Position numbers and translations under genes: made by a program. 34,943 nucleotides of DNA from CAYXDR01 sp046498185 (GTDB taxonomy: Bacteria > Desulfobacterota > DSM-4660 > Desulfatiglandales > Desulfatiglandaceae): the NCBI GenBank assembly GCA_046498185.1, contig JAWOBE010000067.1, forward strand, positions 1 through 34,943, written 5' to 3'. Below, piece by piece: positions 6,737 to 15,431 of this stretch. The first letter of the stretch is position 1. Every line of letters starts with the position of its first letter. The notes below the pieces were generated by a model, which was not told the origin of the DNA, did not search any database, and saw nothing but the letters and a program-made list of their open reading frames with translations.

Positions 6737-8128
6737 TTATTCGTTTACAATCCTGTAACCAGCATTCTCCCAGGCCGTAATTCCTCCGGCCAGGCTGTGA
6801 ACGTGGGTGAAACCGTCCTGCTTCAACCGGCTCGCCACAATATTTGCCCTGTAACCACTGCCGCAGACCAAAATCACTTCATCGTTTTTTGGCATATCCA
6901 GATTGTTTTCAAGAATTTGGGTCATCGGGATATGTTTTGACTTCGAAATAAAACCTTGAATCCTTTCTTCCGGAGTCCTTATATCCACCACGACGCCGGA
7001 ATCTTCCGTTTCAAGTTGTTCATTCAGATCTTGCACTGAAATCGGTGATAGACTTTCAATAGGAATTCCATGAGAAATCCAGGCCGACATACCACCGGAA
7101 AGATACCCCAAAATATTATCATAACCGATTCGATGCAGTTCCGTGGTCATTTTGTCATACTTATCTCGATCATCAACCACGAGTAGAATCTCCTCGGATG
7201 GATCGATAACCATGCCGATCCAGTTGGCCATCTGTTTTTCAAATCCTATGTTTATGGCGCCGGGAATATGAAATCCACCGAAGGCGGCTGTGTCCCTGGT
7301 GTCAATCACCGTTGCCCCCTGACGGCGGATTTTGTCGAATTGCTCCGGGTTGAGTGTCTGCTCCAGCGGGCAGCGTTCAAGAAGAGGCGCACCTTGAATA
7401 TTCGTGTTGATGATATGGCTGAAACTTTTCGGCCGAACAGGAAACTCTGCGGCGATATTATCGTGGAACTCTTTAAAACTCTGCATCTTCAGTATAGGCT
7501 GTGTTTCGCGCTCGTATCCCAGTGTGCTGCTGGCCTTGGCGCTCAGCCCCTTCCCACACAAAGAGCCTTGACCATGGGCTGGGAATACCTCCAAATAATC
7601 CGGCAGGCGCCGCATCTTTTCATAAAGCGAATCGTAGAGGTTTTTGATCTGCTTCTCCAATATCTCTTCTCCGGCCAGATCGGGCCTGCCGATGGAGCCG
7701 ACGAACAGGATGTCCCCGGTAAGGATCATCCAGGGAAAATTCCCCCGCGTTTTATCCGTTACCAGGATAGAGATGGAATTCGGAGTATGCCCCGGGGTAT
7801 AAAGGATATCGAGTTTAACCACACCAAATTCAATAATATCACCTTCTTTAAGTTTTTTATGTTCGAACGTGACTGGAGCATATTCACTGAAATAAATTTC
7901 TGCTCCTGTACGGGACCTTAATTCCTGATTTCCGCTGACATGGTCAGCATGCACATGGGTTTCAATGATATGGGTAATCCTCATTCCTTCATCCCGGGAT
8001 ATATCCATGTAGTCTTGAACATCGCGTTTGGGATCCACAACCACTGCCTGCCTGGCACCCGGGCAACCGATAACATAAGAATTGCAGCCCAATCCATCCA
8101 CGGTTATTTGCTTAAAGTACATGTCCAA
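6737..8128 (-). CDS. persulfide dioxygenase-like metallo-beta-lactamase with two rhodanese domains (CstB-like)
   Basis: 463 residues in three parts. Residues 1-230 are an ETHE1-type metallo-beta-lactamase domain with THVHADH (57-63), PGH at 112-114, TGD at 137-139 and PAHG at 183-186, the mononuclear iron ligand set. Residues about 265-355 are a rhodanese fold whose active-site position reads DDRDKY (319-324), with no Cys, so it is probably inactive. Residues about 370-460 are an intact rhodanese with the catalytic Cys at 422 in CGSGYR. This order matches CstB of staphylococci, which oxidises persulfides and releases thiosulfate. The role expected is sulfide or persulfide detoxification in the cytoplasm. 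The gene stands alone, flanked by repeat elements. Confidence 0.9.
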   Translation of the reverse strand: MDMYFKQITVDGLGCNSYVIGCPGARQAVVVDPKRDVQDYMDISRDEGMRITHIIETHVHADHVSGNQELRSRTGAEIYFSEYAPVTFEHKKLKEGDIIEFGVVKLDILYTPGHTPNSISILVTDKTRGNFPWMILTGDILFVGSIGRPDLAGEEILEKQIKNLYDSLYEKMRRLPDYLEVFPAHGQGSLCGKGLSAKASSTLGYERETQPILKMQSFKEFHDNIAAEFPVRPKSFSHIINTNIQGAPLLERCPLEQTLNPEQFDKIRRQGATVIDTRDTAAFGGFHIPGAINIGFEKQMANWIGMVIDPSEEILLVVDDRDKYDKMTTELHRIGYDNILGYLSGGMSAWISHGIPIESLSPISVQDLNEQLETEDSGVVVDIRTPEERIQGFISKSKHIPMTQILENNLDMPKNDEVILVCGSGYRANIVASRLKQDGFTHVHSLAGGITAWENAGYRIVNE

Positions 8129-8194
8129 CCTCCGAAATCTGGAATTTTGTTTGAGAATTTACCGTTTACTATCTTATACGGGATTTTCTATCTG

Positions 8195-8223
8195 GTGCCC
8201 ATCCGGAAATGCCGGGTGGGCAC
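8195..8223. repeat. 29-bp hairpin repeat (GTGCCCATCCGG family), full copy
   Basis: GTGCCCATCCGG, loop AAATG, then CCGGGTGGGCAC: a 12-bp stem with a single T-G wobble. It lies downstream of the YhaN-type gene in its direction of transcription and upstream of the persulfide dioxygenase gene. No T-run follows, so it is not a canonical intrinsic terminator. Related copies occur at 22917 and 31291. The rest of the 8129-8274 gap shows no gene. Confidence 0.7.
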
Positions 8224-8274
8224 GGATTAGATTGCCGCTAAAAACCACTCTGGTTGGCGAAACAGCATGTCTCA

Positions 8275-11200
8275 TCAATTTAATATATGAGTGCATACAC
8301 CTGCCTGCGTTTTCAGCCTCTCCGCCAGCTCGACAACCCTTTGATGGTGGGTAAAGACCAGCACCTGAGTGCTGACGGCAATTTCTGAGAGGACCTCCAG
8401 GCAGACGCTTGTTCGATTGTCGTCAAAGCCGATGAGGATGTCGTCCACGACAAAAGGCATCGGTTCGCCTTCCTGCATGTGTTGTTCCAGCGTCGCGAGG
8501 CGTAGCGCCAGGTAGAGCTGATCGCGGGTTCCATCGCTCATCTGATCAACCGTAATCTCCATCTCATTCGGGCGAACACCCAGCAGAATGGGCATTCCAC
8601 TTTCATTTAATTCATCCCGCAGGCTCGCAAATGAACCGAGTGTGAGCTTGGCGAAAAGATCGCCAGCCCGCGCAAGGACCGGGGCCTGGTTTTTTTGGCG
8701 ATATGCTTCTATGCGCTGTTCTAAAATAAGGGCCGCAATCTGCAGACGCAGGTACTGCTCGATGCCCGAAATAATTTCTGCCAGTTGCTGTTCTGCCTCC
8801 TCCGAAGCTTCGGCGGCGGTATCGCTGCCATCTTTGGCGGATATTTCATTTTGAACCACCTGCCTCTGGTCACGCAGTTTATCCCTGTTAGCCTGCAATG
8901 CCTCCAGCTCCGTGGAAACACGCTCCAGTTCCTGGTCAATGGCGTCTGCATCCAGTTCACTCGCCTCCGACTCAAGTTCTTGAATGCTCAAACCGTCTCC
9001 GTTTCGTGTGAGCTCTCGTTCAACGGTTTCGAGCCGCTGTTTCAAATCGCGCATAGTCCGAGAACGCTCCCATGCCGCTTCAAGTTCGTCGTCCGTTTTT
9101 ACGCAGGCCTGATCGCGCAAACAGGCAATCTGCTCATGGGCCGCCTGGATCGCCAGCTCGGCATCTATAATTTCCGCCCTTGTTTCCTTCTCCTGAGCCT
9201 CTAACTTTAAGAGGCTTGCACGCGCCTCCCGTGCCTCGGTTAATTCGCGGCTCAACTGTGCGGCGATTGTAACGGCCTCTTGACCCTTCATTTCAAAACC
9301 GATGCTGTCTGCAAAAGCCGAAACCTTCTCCTTGAATTGCTCTGATACTTGGTCAATCCCGTATATCCGCCTGCGCGAATCTTCGGATTTGTCGAATTTA
9401 TCAAAAAACGCCAGCAACTGCTCAAAGACCTCCATGGCCCGCTCCGGATGCGCATCGGCTTCCAATCCCAAACCGGTGATGGCCTGCGACCATTCCTCAG
9501 ACCAGCCGACTCGGTCTTTTTCGATAGCTGCAAGATCTTCGCGGGCCCTTTTTATACGAAGGAGCAGTTGACTCAGTGAGTGCTCCAACTGCCGCTTTTT
9601 TTCACGCGCCCCATCCTCCTGCTCGATTCTCTGTTCGCACAGGCTTATCATGGCCTCCAGGCTCATTTCGCCTGGATCGATGTTTTCGTCGAATTTCGAT
9701 ATTTGAGAGGCAATGGCTTCTCTCAGGGATTTGCAGTGCGCCGAGAGATTCCCGGCCTCTGCTGAAACGAGCCGGGTCGACCGTACATTCAACACCAACT
9801 GTTCCACCTTCAGGAGCCATTGCTTCATCTCCCTGGGTGTTCCGGGTTCTATCTCAAGGTTATCCCAAACCTCTTTCCATTCCTTGTCGAGAACAATTCG
9901 ACGGGCTTCCAACTTTCCGGTTTCATCAATGACGGCTTCAAGCCGCGATTTAAGTGCTTCTTTCCTTACTTCGAAATCCGCCCGTTTTACCACCTGATCT
10001 GAGGCCAGCCTGAGTTGATCCGATATATGATCCGCTTCCCCCACCTTTTTCTCATAGAAAACAGGCAAGCTTATATCTTTTGCATAAAGCGCAATTTCCT
10101 CTTCTGCATCAATTTGCTCGATATATCTGTGCTTTATTAGGTCCCAGCCATTGTTACGAACCGTTCGCGCCTCTTCAAGTTCAGCCGTTGTCGGCGCGTC
10201 GCTGATCAAAAGAAGCGCATTTAAGTCCTGCTCCACCCGCGTAAATTCCTCCAAAAGTTCTTTTTTTGTCCGATCGAGGTCTTTGGCTTTATCGGAGAGT
10301 TCATCAAACTTTTTTTCGAATGCGTCCAGCGTTTCCGGCAGCGGCATGGCGGTATTCAAAAGTTCATCGACATTTCCATGGAACCTTCCGAGCCTTGAAA
10401 ACTCGCTTTTGCAGGCTCCATTTTCTTCAGAAGCACGTTTTTGAGCATCGGCCAGTCTCTTCTCCACATCTCCGGCTTTTCGGGCGGCTGCAACCGCCGC
10501 TTTCAATTCACCCGGATCCACGCTTAAGTCGGCTTGTCCACCCAGTTCTTTCTTTATAGCCGCCTTTTCCTCTTCGAAATCCCCCAGCGCATTTTCCGTG
10601 TTTTCCTGCTTTTGTTTCAAAAGGCTGTATCGCCTGGCAAGGTCAACTATCCACTTTTTATTATTGGTAAGCGGCCGCAGCCTGTCGGCATCATCAATGG
10701 TGAGGTCCGGGCGCACCGCCTTCAACAGCTGTTCAGCTTCACTTCGCAGAAGCCGCCGTTTCGCATCCTGCCGGGGACGATCCTGTATCGCCTTTTCAAC
10801 GCCTCCTATTTCTTTATATAGCGCCAGAATCACCTCTTCATTGTCCAATAATTCAGGCCGGATTTTAAGTTGCTCAGATTCTTCCTTTAACCGGGCCAGC
10901 CTGGATTCAGCCTTGGCTTTGATTTCCCTGAACGTTTGAAGGTTGCTGTGTGCAAATTTGAATTTCTCCCCGAAATCTTCCGGCAGCAACAACACCTCAC
11001 CGAAGACTTCAATACGTTCCATTATGGCCCGCCGCTCCGCCAACGCACCTTTTACACGATTGAACCGATCCAACCGGCTCTTTTCCTTGCTTTTGATCCT
11101 GATTTCATTTTCAACCTGTTCAATCGCGTTTACAGTTTCCGACAGTTCCTTTTTCAATCTCTTCCATTCTGCAACTGGAAGGCTGGTCTCCTTTATCCGC

Positions 11201-11787
11201 CTTTTTGCGTCCTTGAAACCTGCTATCGCCCGGTTCACTACTTTCGTAGAGGCTCTCGGTTTAAAAAGCACCTCCGCCCCGTCTTTCAGTTCGGATAATA
11301 TCTCGCGGAGGCTGGCCGTCCCTGTGGCCGCACTGAAGAGCGCCTGGCCGAGATCGCCGGACTGGTTCAGCAGTTCCCGTCCACCCTCCACCAGTCTGGG
11401 ATGATCGATACCATACAACTTTTTAAACAGGCTCTCGTCGATGCCCCCTGGTAAAAACGGCGCCAAAACCGAATCATCCAGGGTCTCACCGGTCGTCGGA
11501 TCAAGCAGCGTGCCTTTTTTCCCCTTCCTGCGAATGCATTCCAATACCTTGCCGTTGGAAAGCCTGAGCTTTCCGCCTATTCGCAACTGTGCGTTAGCGT
11601 GGATAAAGTTGTCCTCGGTACGGACCGGTATGCCGAACAACCAGCCGATGAGGGCTCTCAGTGAAGTGCTTTTGCCCGCTTCATTGTCCCCGTAGATTAA
11701 ATGTAAACCTGAGGCCCCCTCAGACAGGTCCAGGACTGTATCAGTGAACGGGCCATACGCCAGCAAATCAAGTCTATCTATTCTCAT
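8275..11787 (-). CDS. yhaN: YhaN-type AAA/SMC-like ATPase, large coiled-coil protein
   Basis: 1170 residues. The N-terminus MRIDRLDLLAYGPF leads to a Walker A loop GDNEAGKST (about 34-42), as in Rad50/SbcC/YhaN. Residues about 170-1000 are charged, heptad-rich coiled coil. The C-terminal lobe holds the ABC signature MSDGTRDQLYLALRLA and Walker B MPFVVDDILIGFDDNR, so the ATPase halves can come together. No Rad50 zinc hook (CxxC) is evident in the coil. Its ATG overlaps the stop of the nuclease gene upstream in an ATGA, so the two products are probably made in fixed ratio and act as a DNA end-processing complex. The cellular role is inferred from the Mre11-Rad50 and YhaO-YhaN families. Confidence 0.9.
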   Translation of the reverse strand: MRIDRLDLLAYGPFTDTVLDLSEGASGLHLIYGDNEAGKSTSLRALIGWLFGIPVRTEDNFIHANAQLRIGGKLRLSNGKVLECIRRKGKKGTLLDPTTGETLDDSVLAPFLPGGIDESLFKKLYGIDHPRLVEGGRELLNQSGDLGQALFSAATGTASLREILSELKDGAEVLFKPRASTKVVNRAIAGFKDAKRRIKETSLPVAEWKRLKKELSETVNAIEQVENEIRIKSKEKSRLDRFNRVKGALAERRAIMERIEVFGEVLLLPEDFGEKFKFAHSNLQTFREIKAKAESRLARLKEESEQLKIRPELLDNEEVILALYKEIGGVEKAIQDRPRQDAKRRLLRSEAEQLLKAVRPDLTIDDADRLRPLTNNKKWIVDLARRYSLLKQKQENTENALGDFEEEKAAIKKELGGQADLSVDPGELKAAVAAARKAGDVEKRLADAQKRASEENGACKSEFSRLGRFHGNVDELLNTAMPLPETLDAFEKKFDELSDKAKDLDRTKKELLEEFTRVEQDLNALLLISDAPTTAELEEARTVRNNGWDLIKHRYIEQIDAEEEIALYAKDISLPVFYEKKVGEADHISDQLRLASDQVVKRADFEVRKEALKSRLEAVIDETGKLEARRIVLDKEWKEVWDNLEIEPGTPREMKQWLLKVEQLVLNVRSTRLVSAEAGNLSAHCKSLREAIASQISKFDENIDPGEMSLEAMISLCEQRIEQEDGAREKKRQLEHSLSQLLLRIKRAREDLAAIEKDRVGWSEEWSQAITGLGLEADAHPERAMEVFEQLLAFFDKFDKSEDSRRRIYGIDQVSEQFKEKVSAFADSIGFEMKGQEAVTIAAQLSRELTEAREARASLLKLEAQEKETRAEIIDAELAIQAAHEQIACLRDQACVKTDDELEAAWERSRTMRDLKQRLETVERELTRNGDGLSIQELESEASELDADAIDQELERVSTELEALQANRDKLRDQRQVVQNEISAKDGSDTAAEASEEAEQQLAEIISGIEQYLRLQIAALILEQRIEAYRQKNQAPVLARAGDLFAKLTLGSFASLRDELNESGMPILLGVRPNEMEITVDQMSDGTRDQLYLALRLATLEQHMQEGEPMPFVVDDILIGFDDNRTSVCLEVLSEIAVSTQVLVFTHHQRVVELAERLKTQAGVCTHILN

Positions 11788-13049
11788 TTGGCATCCCCGA
11801 CGGTAAGCAACCTTCCAAGAAGCAGTTGTTTGGCTTCATCGACCAGGCGCTCAATGGTTTGAGATTCATCAAGGTTCAGCGAAGAATCATTCCAAAAAGC
11901 TTCGATTGGAATTCTCTGCTTTATTTCGGATAATACATCCTCAAGACCAGCGATTCCGTCCGGATTGCCAGGTGTGGCCAATATATCCTCCAACAATTTT
12001 CCGAAGGCGCCGCCATCAGCCAACATGGCTTTCAGGTCCAATTTACTGACCGTTCCGATTTGTATTTTTTCTATCCACAGGTCATCTCCAACTGTCTCTG
12101 CTCCAAGTGCTTTGATTCTCTGCTCGAATCGTACCGGATATGCATACAGCTCATTTGAAATAGAGGTGGCGCCCTGGAAACGAATGCGCATGGCAATGGG
12201 CCGTCCGTCGGCCGACGCCCTTTCATCGGAAATGGATATTCTCGCAAGATCAAGCACCTCCGTCATATCAGAGACATCGGTCAGGTCTACAATGCAGTTG
12301 ACCCAACGCAGGACATCCAGTGGGCACTTTTCAATTTCTTTGACACAGCCGTCCTCAACAGTTACAAGCACACACCCCTTGGCGCCGGTTTCCCGAATAT
12401 GACGCCCCTGGATGCAACCGGGGAAAATTATATACGGGTCTTCGGACACGACTTCCTGTTTATGGACATGCCCCAGTGCCCAGTATTGATAACCTTTTGA
12501 ACGCAGATCCTCCGGTGTGCATGGGGCATAACGTGCATGGCCTTCGCGGCCGTCGAGGCTTGTGTGCAAAAGGCCGATATTGAACAGGCCCTTTTCAGCA
12601 GGACCAAATTCCGCTGCGAGGTTTGTATCGACGTGCTGTGTGCCGAAACTACGCCCGTGAATAGCGACTCCACAAGCATCCAATTTTACAGTTTCCATCT
12701 TGCTGGATGAAAACATTTTCATGTTACCGGGAGTATCAAGAGCCTTGGTCATACGATTGGCCGCATCATGATTTCCTGCTACTGCATAAACCGGGATACC
12801 GTGCTTGGCAAGTCTGCCCATTTGACGGCTTAAAAATATACCGGTGCTGTAATCTTTCCAGTCGCCGTCGTAGAGATCGCCTGCAAGCAGAACAAAGGCG
12901 ACCTGTTCTTCAACGGCTGAATCGACGAGATTTTCGAAGGCTTTGCGGCAGGCATTGCGAAGAGATTCAACAGGTGCAGACTCGTATCTGGATAAACCGC
13001 GCAGTGGGCTGTCCAAATGTACATCCGCTGCATGAATAAATTTAAACAT
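11784..13049 (-). CDS. yhaO: YhaO-type metallophosphoesterase, Mre11/SbcD-like nuclease
   Basis: 421 residues from the ATG at 13047-13049, which has CAGGAG seven bases upstream. An upstream ATG at 13112 would add 21 residues without improving family fit. The calcineurin-like metal-binding motifs are in order: HAADVHLDSPL, LLAGDLYDGD, AGNHDA, the His in GLLHTSL, and ALGHVHK. The predicted activity is a two-metal phosphodiesterase acting on DNA ends together with the downstream ATPase. The C-terminal 150 residues are the less conserved capping region that contacts the ATPase. The stop codon overlaps the ATPase start by four bases. Confidence 0.9.
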   Translation of the reverse strand: MFKFIHAADVHLDSPLRGLSRYESAPVESLRNACRKAFENLVDSAVEEQVAFVLLAGDLYDGDWKDYSTGIFLSRQMGRLAKHGIPVYAVAGNHDAANRMTKALDTPGNMKMFSSSKMETVKLDACGVAIHGRSFGTQHVDTNLAAEFGPAEKGLFNIGLLHTSLDGREGHARYAPCTPEDLRSKGYQYWALGHVHKQEVVSEDPYIIFPGCIQGRHIRETGAKGCVLVTVEDGCVKEIEKCPLDVLRWVNCIVDLTDVSDMTEVLDLARISISDERASADGRPIAMRIRFQGATSISNELYAYPVRFEQRIKALGAETVGDDLWIEKIQIGTVSKLDLKAMLADGGAFGKLLEDILATPGNPDGIAGLEDVLSEIKQRIPIEAFWNDSSLNLDESQTIERLVDEAKQLLLGRLLTVGDAK

Positions 13050-13118
13050 TGTCAACTCCTGAGGTCCGGGTTTTATATACTGATGTTCTCCTAAAAGTCT
13101 CCAAGTCCTCATTCCGGA

Positions 13119-13134
13119 TTTTTACGAAGCCTCC
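13119..13134. repeat. half-copy of the TTTTTACGAAGCC repeat arm
   Basis: TTTTTACGAAGCCTCC upstream of the YhaO-type gene is the complement of the GAGGCTTCGTAAAAA arm seen at 6590 and 27864. Only one arm is recognisable. The remaining 13050-13264 space is AT-rich and may hold divergent promoters (for example TTGAGA at 13201, 17 bases, then TTAAGG), but none is convincing. Confidence 0.4.
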
Positions 13135-13264
13135 TTATTTTATTACCATAATGTCAAGGTAAAAAATACCAGCCAGGCTCTTGAGGTTGATACACCAGGA
13201 TTGAGAATTTGCATGCACGTGCGTTAAGGTTGATTTTTTCCAATAAAAATTGCAAATTAAAAAA

Positions 13265-13663
13265 ATGAAGAAACTTCTTGGACATGAAGCGCTCGTATTT
13301 CTCTGCTCGATGATGACGGGAATTGTGATACTGCCGGTATTCACGATGGTGGTGCTGGCGCTTTTCGGTCTAATGCCGCGCAACGCCTCACTTGCTGAGT
13401 GCTATGATGCGCTGAGAGAAATGCTGGAACCCAACGTATGGCTTTTCTGGGCGGCGATTCTGTCTCCTTACGCTATCGTCCAGGCGATAAGGACCGTTAT
13501 GTGGAAACGGCGCGGCGGGCAGTGGTATTCAGAAAAAGAACACCACGCATACACCCCCTCACCCGCGCAGAACGCTTACTGCGAATTCTCGTTTATGACA
13601 TGGAAGGATGGAATGGACGACTTGCACCGTTCAGGCTCCGATATGGAGAAACCGAATGATTAA
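13265..13663 (+). CDS. uncharacterised small membrane protein, 132 aa
   Basis: No family recognised. From the ATG at 13265 (a TTG at 13250 is also possible; neither has a good ribosome binding site) the protein has two hydrophobic segments. These are about residues 9-36 (VFLCSMMTGIVILPVFTMVV) and 58-76 (VWLFWAAILSPYAIVQAI). A basic linker with a tryptophan and a polar tail follow. This suggests a two-pass inner-membrane protein with both ends on the same side. The stop overlaps the start of the next gene by 8 bases, so the two are probably translated together. Confidence 0.62.
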   Translation: MKKLLGHEALVFLCSMMTGIVILPVFTMVVLALFGLMPRNASLAECYDALREMLEPNVWLFWAAILSPYAIVQAIRTVMWKRRGGQWYSEKEHHAYTPSPAQNAYCEFSFMTWKDGMDDLHRSGSDMEKPND

Positions 13664-14063
13664 TGTGCTGATCGCGATCGTCTGCCTGGTGGCAGCTTTC
13701 TTTGTGGTGGTGTCGATCAAATCCTCCCCCAAAAACCCCACCGGATTCGCCCGGATGATAGCCAAACAGCAACGCCTGGCATTAAACACTATAAAAAAGG
13801 CCGACCCGGCCCTTTCCCGTGAGCAGCGCTATCTGAAAGCTATGAACACCAGGACATCCCCCCAAGAGGACGAGCTTCGGCAAATAATAAACCAAGCCAA
13901 GAAAGAGTCTAAAAAACCGGATAAAGCCTTAAAGTTTAACGATCTGGTCTATCAACTCTCGGTCCTCGAATACACAAAAAGGGTGCCCCTTGAAAAAAGG
14001 CGGACAGACCTCTACCCGGAAATGGAAAAAGCAGTCAAGGCGGTAATATCGGACGAAATCTGA
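13656..14063 (+). CDS. uncharacterised protein with N-terminal membrane anchor, 135 aa
   Basis: The ATG at 13656 sits inside the end of the previous gene, an 8-base overlap suggesting coupled translation. Residues about 1-20 (MINVLIAIVCLVAAFFVVVS) form a single hydrophobic anchor or uncleaved signal. The rest is lysine-rich and helical, with no cysteines and no motif I recognise. A longer reading from 13608 only adds sequence that overlaps the neighbour. The pairing with a two-pass membrane protein suggests a small envelope complex of unknown function. Confidence 0.65.
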   Translation: MINVLIAIVCLVAAFFVVVSIKSSPKNPTGFARMIAKQQRLALNTIKKADPALSREQRYLKAMNTRTSPQEDELRQIINQAKKESKKPDKALKFNDLVYQLSVLEYTKRVPLEKRRTDLYPEMEKAVKAVISDEI

Positions 14064-14126
14064 AAACCCGTCGATTAAATGCTTTATTTTACACCGTGTT
14101 TGAATTCTGGACTCCGCCGTTTTTAT

Positions 14127-14768
14127 TCAAAACACCGGCACGACAGACTCGATCGCTTCTCGAGATAGGGCGCCTTGGCGCAGAATCCGGCAAGGTGATC
14201 CGGTTACATCCACAACCGTGGAACCGGCTTCAGCAGTGCACGAGCCGCCGTTTATCACCAGGCTCAAGCCGGAGGGAAAGACCTTGAGCACCTGTGAGAC
14301 GCTCGTACATGGGGGGGAACCGGACCGATTCGCGCTGGTGCTCGTCACTGCTCCTCCAAATGCCCGGCATATTGCAGTGGCAATGAAATTGCTGGACAAC
14401 CGCACCCCGATCTTGCCGGTGCCTCCGGTGAGAAGCGGCGATACGGTTCCCCTCGCCCTGCAAACGATTGTAAGCTCGCCGGGCCAGAATGTCGATATAA
14501 GCCGGCGGGCGGATTCGGGAACGCTTTCGGCGTACCTGGAAATAGCCTCGGTGGAAGGAATAATGATCAGGACGGGTCGTCCCTCCTCCCTGCCCTTGAG
14601 TTGGAATAAATACGACACCGCACGCTCGTTGGAGACATCGACACCCAGCCCGTAAACAGTCTCCGTCGGATAGGCTACAACACCGCCCCTCCTGAGAATT
14701 CTCACGGCAGATCCGAGGCAGCTCTCCAGGTCTTCCCGGGATGCCACCCTGACAACCGGCACAAACAT
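14127..14768 (-). CDS. tsaC: L-threonylcarbamoyladenylate synthase (TsaC/YrdC/Sua5 family)
   Basis: 213 residues from the ATG at 14766-14768; an upstream in-frame TTG at 14816 would add 16 residues. The enzyme makes threonylcarbamoyl-AMP from threonine, bicarbonate and ATP, the first step of t6A modification at position 37 of ANN-decoding tRNAs. Family motifs visible are GGVVAYPTETVYGLGVD near the N-terminus, FQLKGREEGRP, the SSN stretch in GVRLSSNFIA and STSANRSG. The length fits the short YrdC/TsaC form, without the Sua5 C-terminal domain. It follows purE on the same strand and is probably in the same transcript. Confidence 0.92.
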   Translation of the reverse strand: MFVPVVRVASREDLESCLGSAVRILRRGGVVAYPTETVYGLGVDVSNERAVSYLFQLKGREEGRPVLIIIPSTEAISRYAESVPESARRLISTFWPGELTIVCRARGTVSPLLTGGTGKIGVRLSSNFIATAICRAFGGAVTSTSANRSGSPPCTSVSQVLKVFPSGLSLVINGGSCTAEAGSTVVDVTGSPCRILRQGALSREAIESVVPVF

Positions 14769-14816
14769 AGCCCGCCCTTTCCGGGAAAAATCACCTCTCC
14801 CCACAATCTCTCCCAA

Positions 14817-15311
14817 TCAGACCTGGTCGGCGTTTTTAGCTGCTTTTTCGGTGAGTTTACGTCTGTATTCTTTAACGTTCCCGGCTATTTCCGGATATTT
14901 TAAAGCCAGTATTTCAGCCGCAAGTATACCCGCATTCTTCGCACCGCCGCTTCCGACCGAAACCGTGGCTACCGGTATACCGGGCGGCATCTGCACTGTT
15001 GACAACAGCGCGTCCAAGCCTTGAAAAGCGGAAGAATCTATCGGCACGCCAATGACCGGCAGCGTGGTATGCGCCGCTATCACACCTGCCAGATGCGCGG
15101 CCCATCCCGCCCCGGCTATCAATACTTCTATCCCCCTCTCTTCGGCCGATATTGCATATTCCCGGGTCAGCTCAGGGGTGCGGTGGGCGGAGAGGATTTT
15201 AACTTCATGGCCTATCTTCAATTCGTGCAAAACTTCAGGGCAACCCTTCATAACGTCTTTATCCGATGCGCTGCCCATAACCACTCCAACTAAAATCTTA
15301 TCGTCGGTCAC
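14817..15311 (-). CDS. purE: 5-(carboxyamino)imidazole ribonucleotide mutase (PurE)
   Basis: 164 residues from a GTG at 15309-15311 preceded by AAGGAGG. An in-frame ATG at 15344 would add 11 residues but has no ribosome binding site. PurE interconverts N5-CAIR and CAIR in purine biosynthesis and works as an octamer. Motifs seen are VVMGSASDKDVMKG, the catalytic SAHRTPE and IAGAGWAAHLAGVIA. Most bacterial PurE proteins read GAGGAAHLPGM at the last motif, so the Trp and the lost Pro are minor variants. No purine riboswitch is visible upstream. Confidence 0.93.
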   Translation of the reverse strand: MTDDKILVGVVMGSASDKDVMKGCPEVLHELKIGHEVKILSAHRTPELTREYAISAEERGIEVLIAGAGWAAHLAGVIAAHTTLPVIGVPIDSSAFQGLDALLSTVQMPPGIPVATVSVGSGGAKNAGILAAEILALKYPEIAGNVKEYRRKLTEKAAKNADQV

Positions 15312-15340
15312 GGTCAAACCTCCTTCACATTTGTATACGT

Positions 15341-15418
15341 TCATACAGCAATCATGGTCAGGTCATCTTCCTGAAAGCCGTACCAGCCTTTACTTGCTTC
15401 TATAAGAGCGAATTCCAT
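15341..15418 (-). pseudogene. possible C-terminal remnant of an RsbU/SpoIIE-type phosphatase
   Basis: A short minus-strand frame ends in TGA at 15341-15343 and reads IEASKGWYGF then QEDDLTMIAV at its C-terminus. The ending resembles the last motif of PP2C-type SpoIIE/RsbU phosphatases (xDDxTxxxV). Upstream, the frame runs into the palindromic repeat block starting at 15421, so the rest of the gene is missing. The TGA overlaps an ATG in the purE frame, as expected for a former upstream operon partner. This is a motif-level match over about 20 residues only. Confidence 0.35.
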
Positions 15419-15431
15419 CCGCGAGTGATAG

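Noticed and set aside
8195..8223. Intrinsic terminator
   Set aside because: Strong stem but no T-run on either side and copies at other loci; treated as a dispersed repeat.
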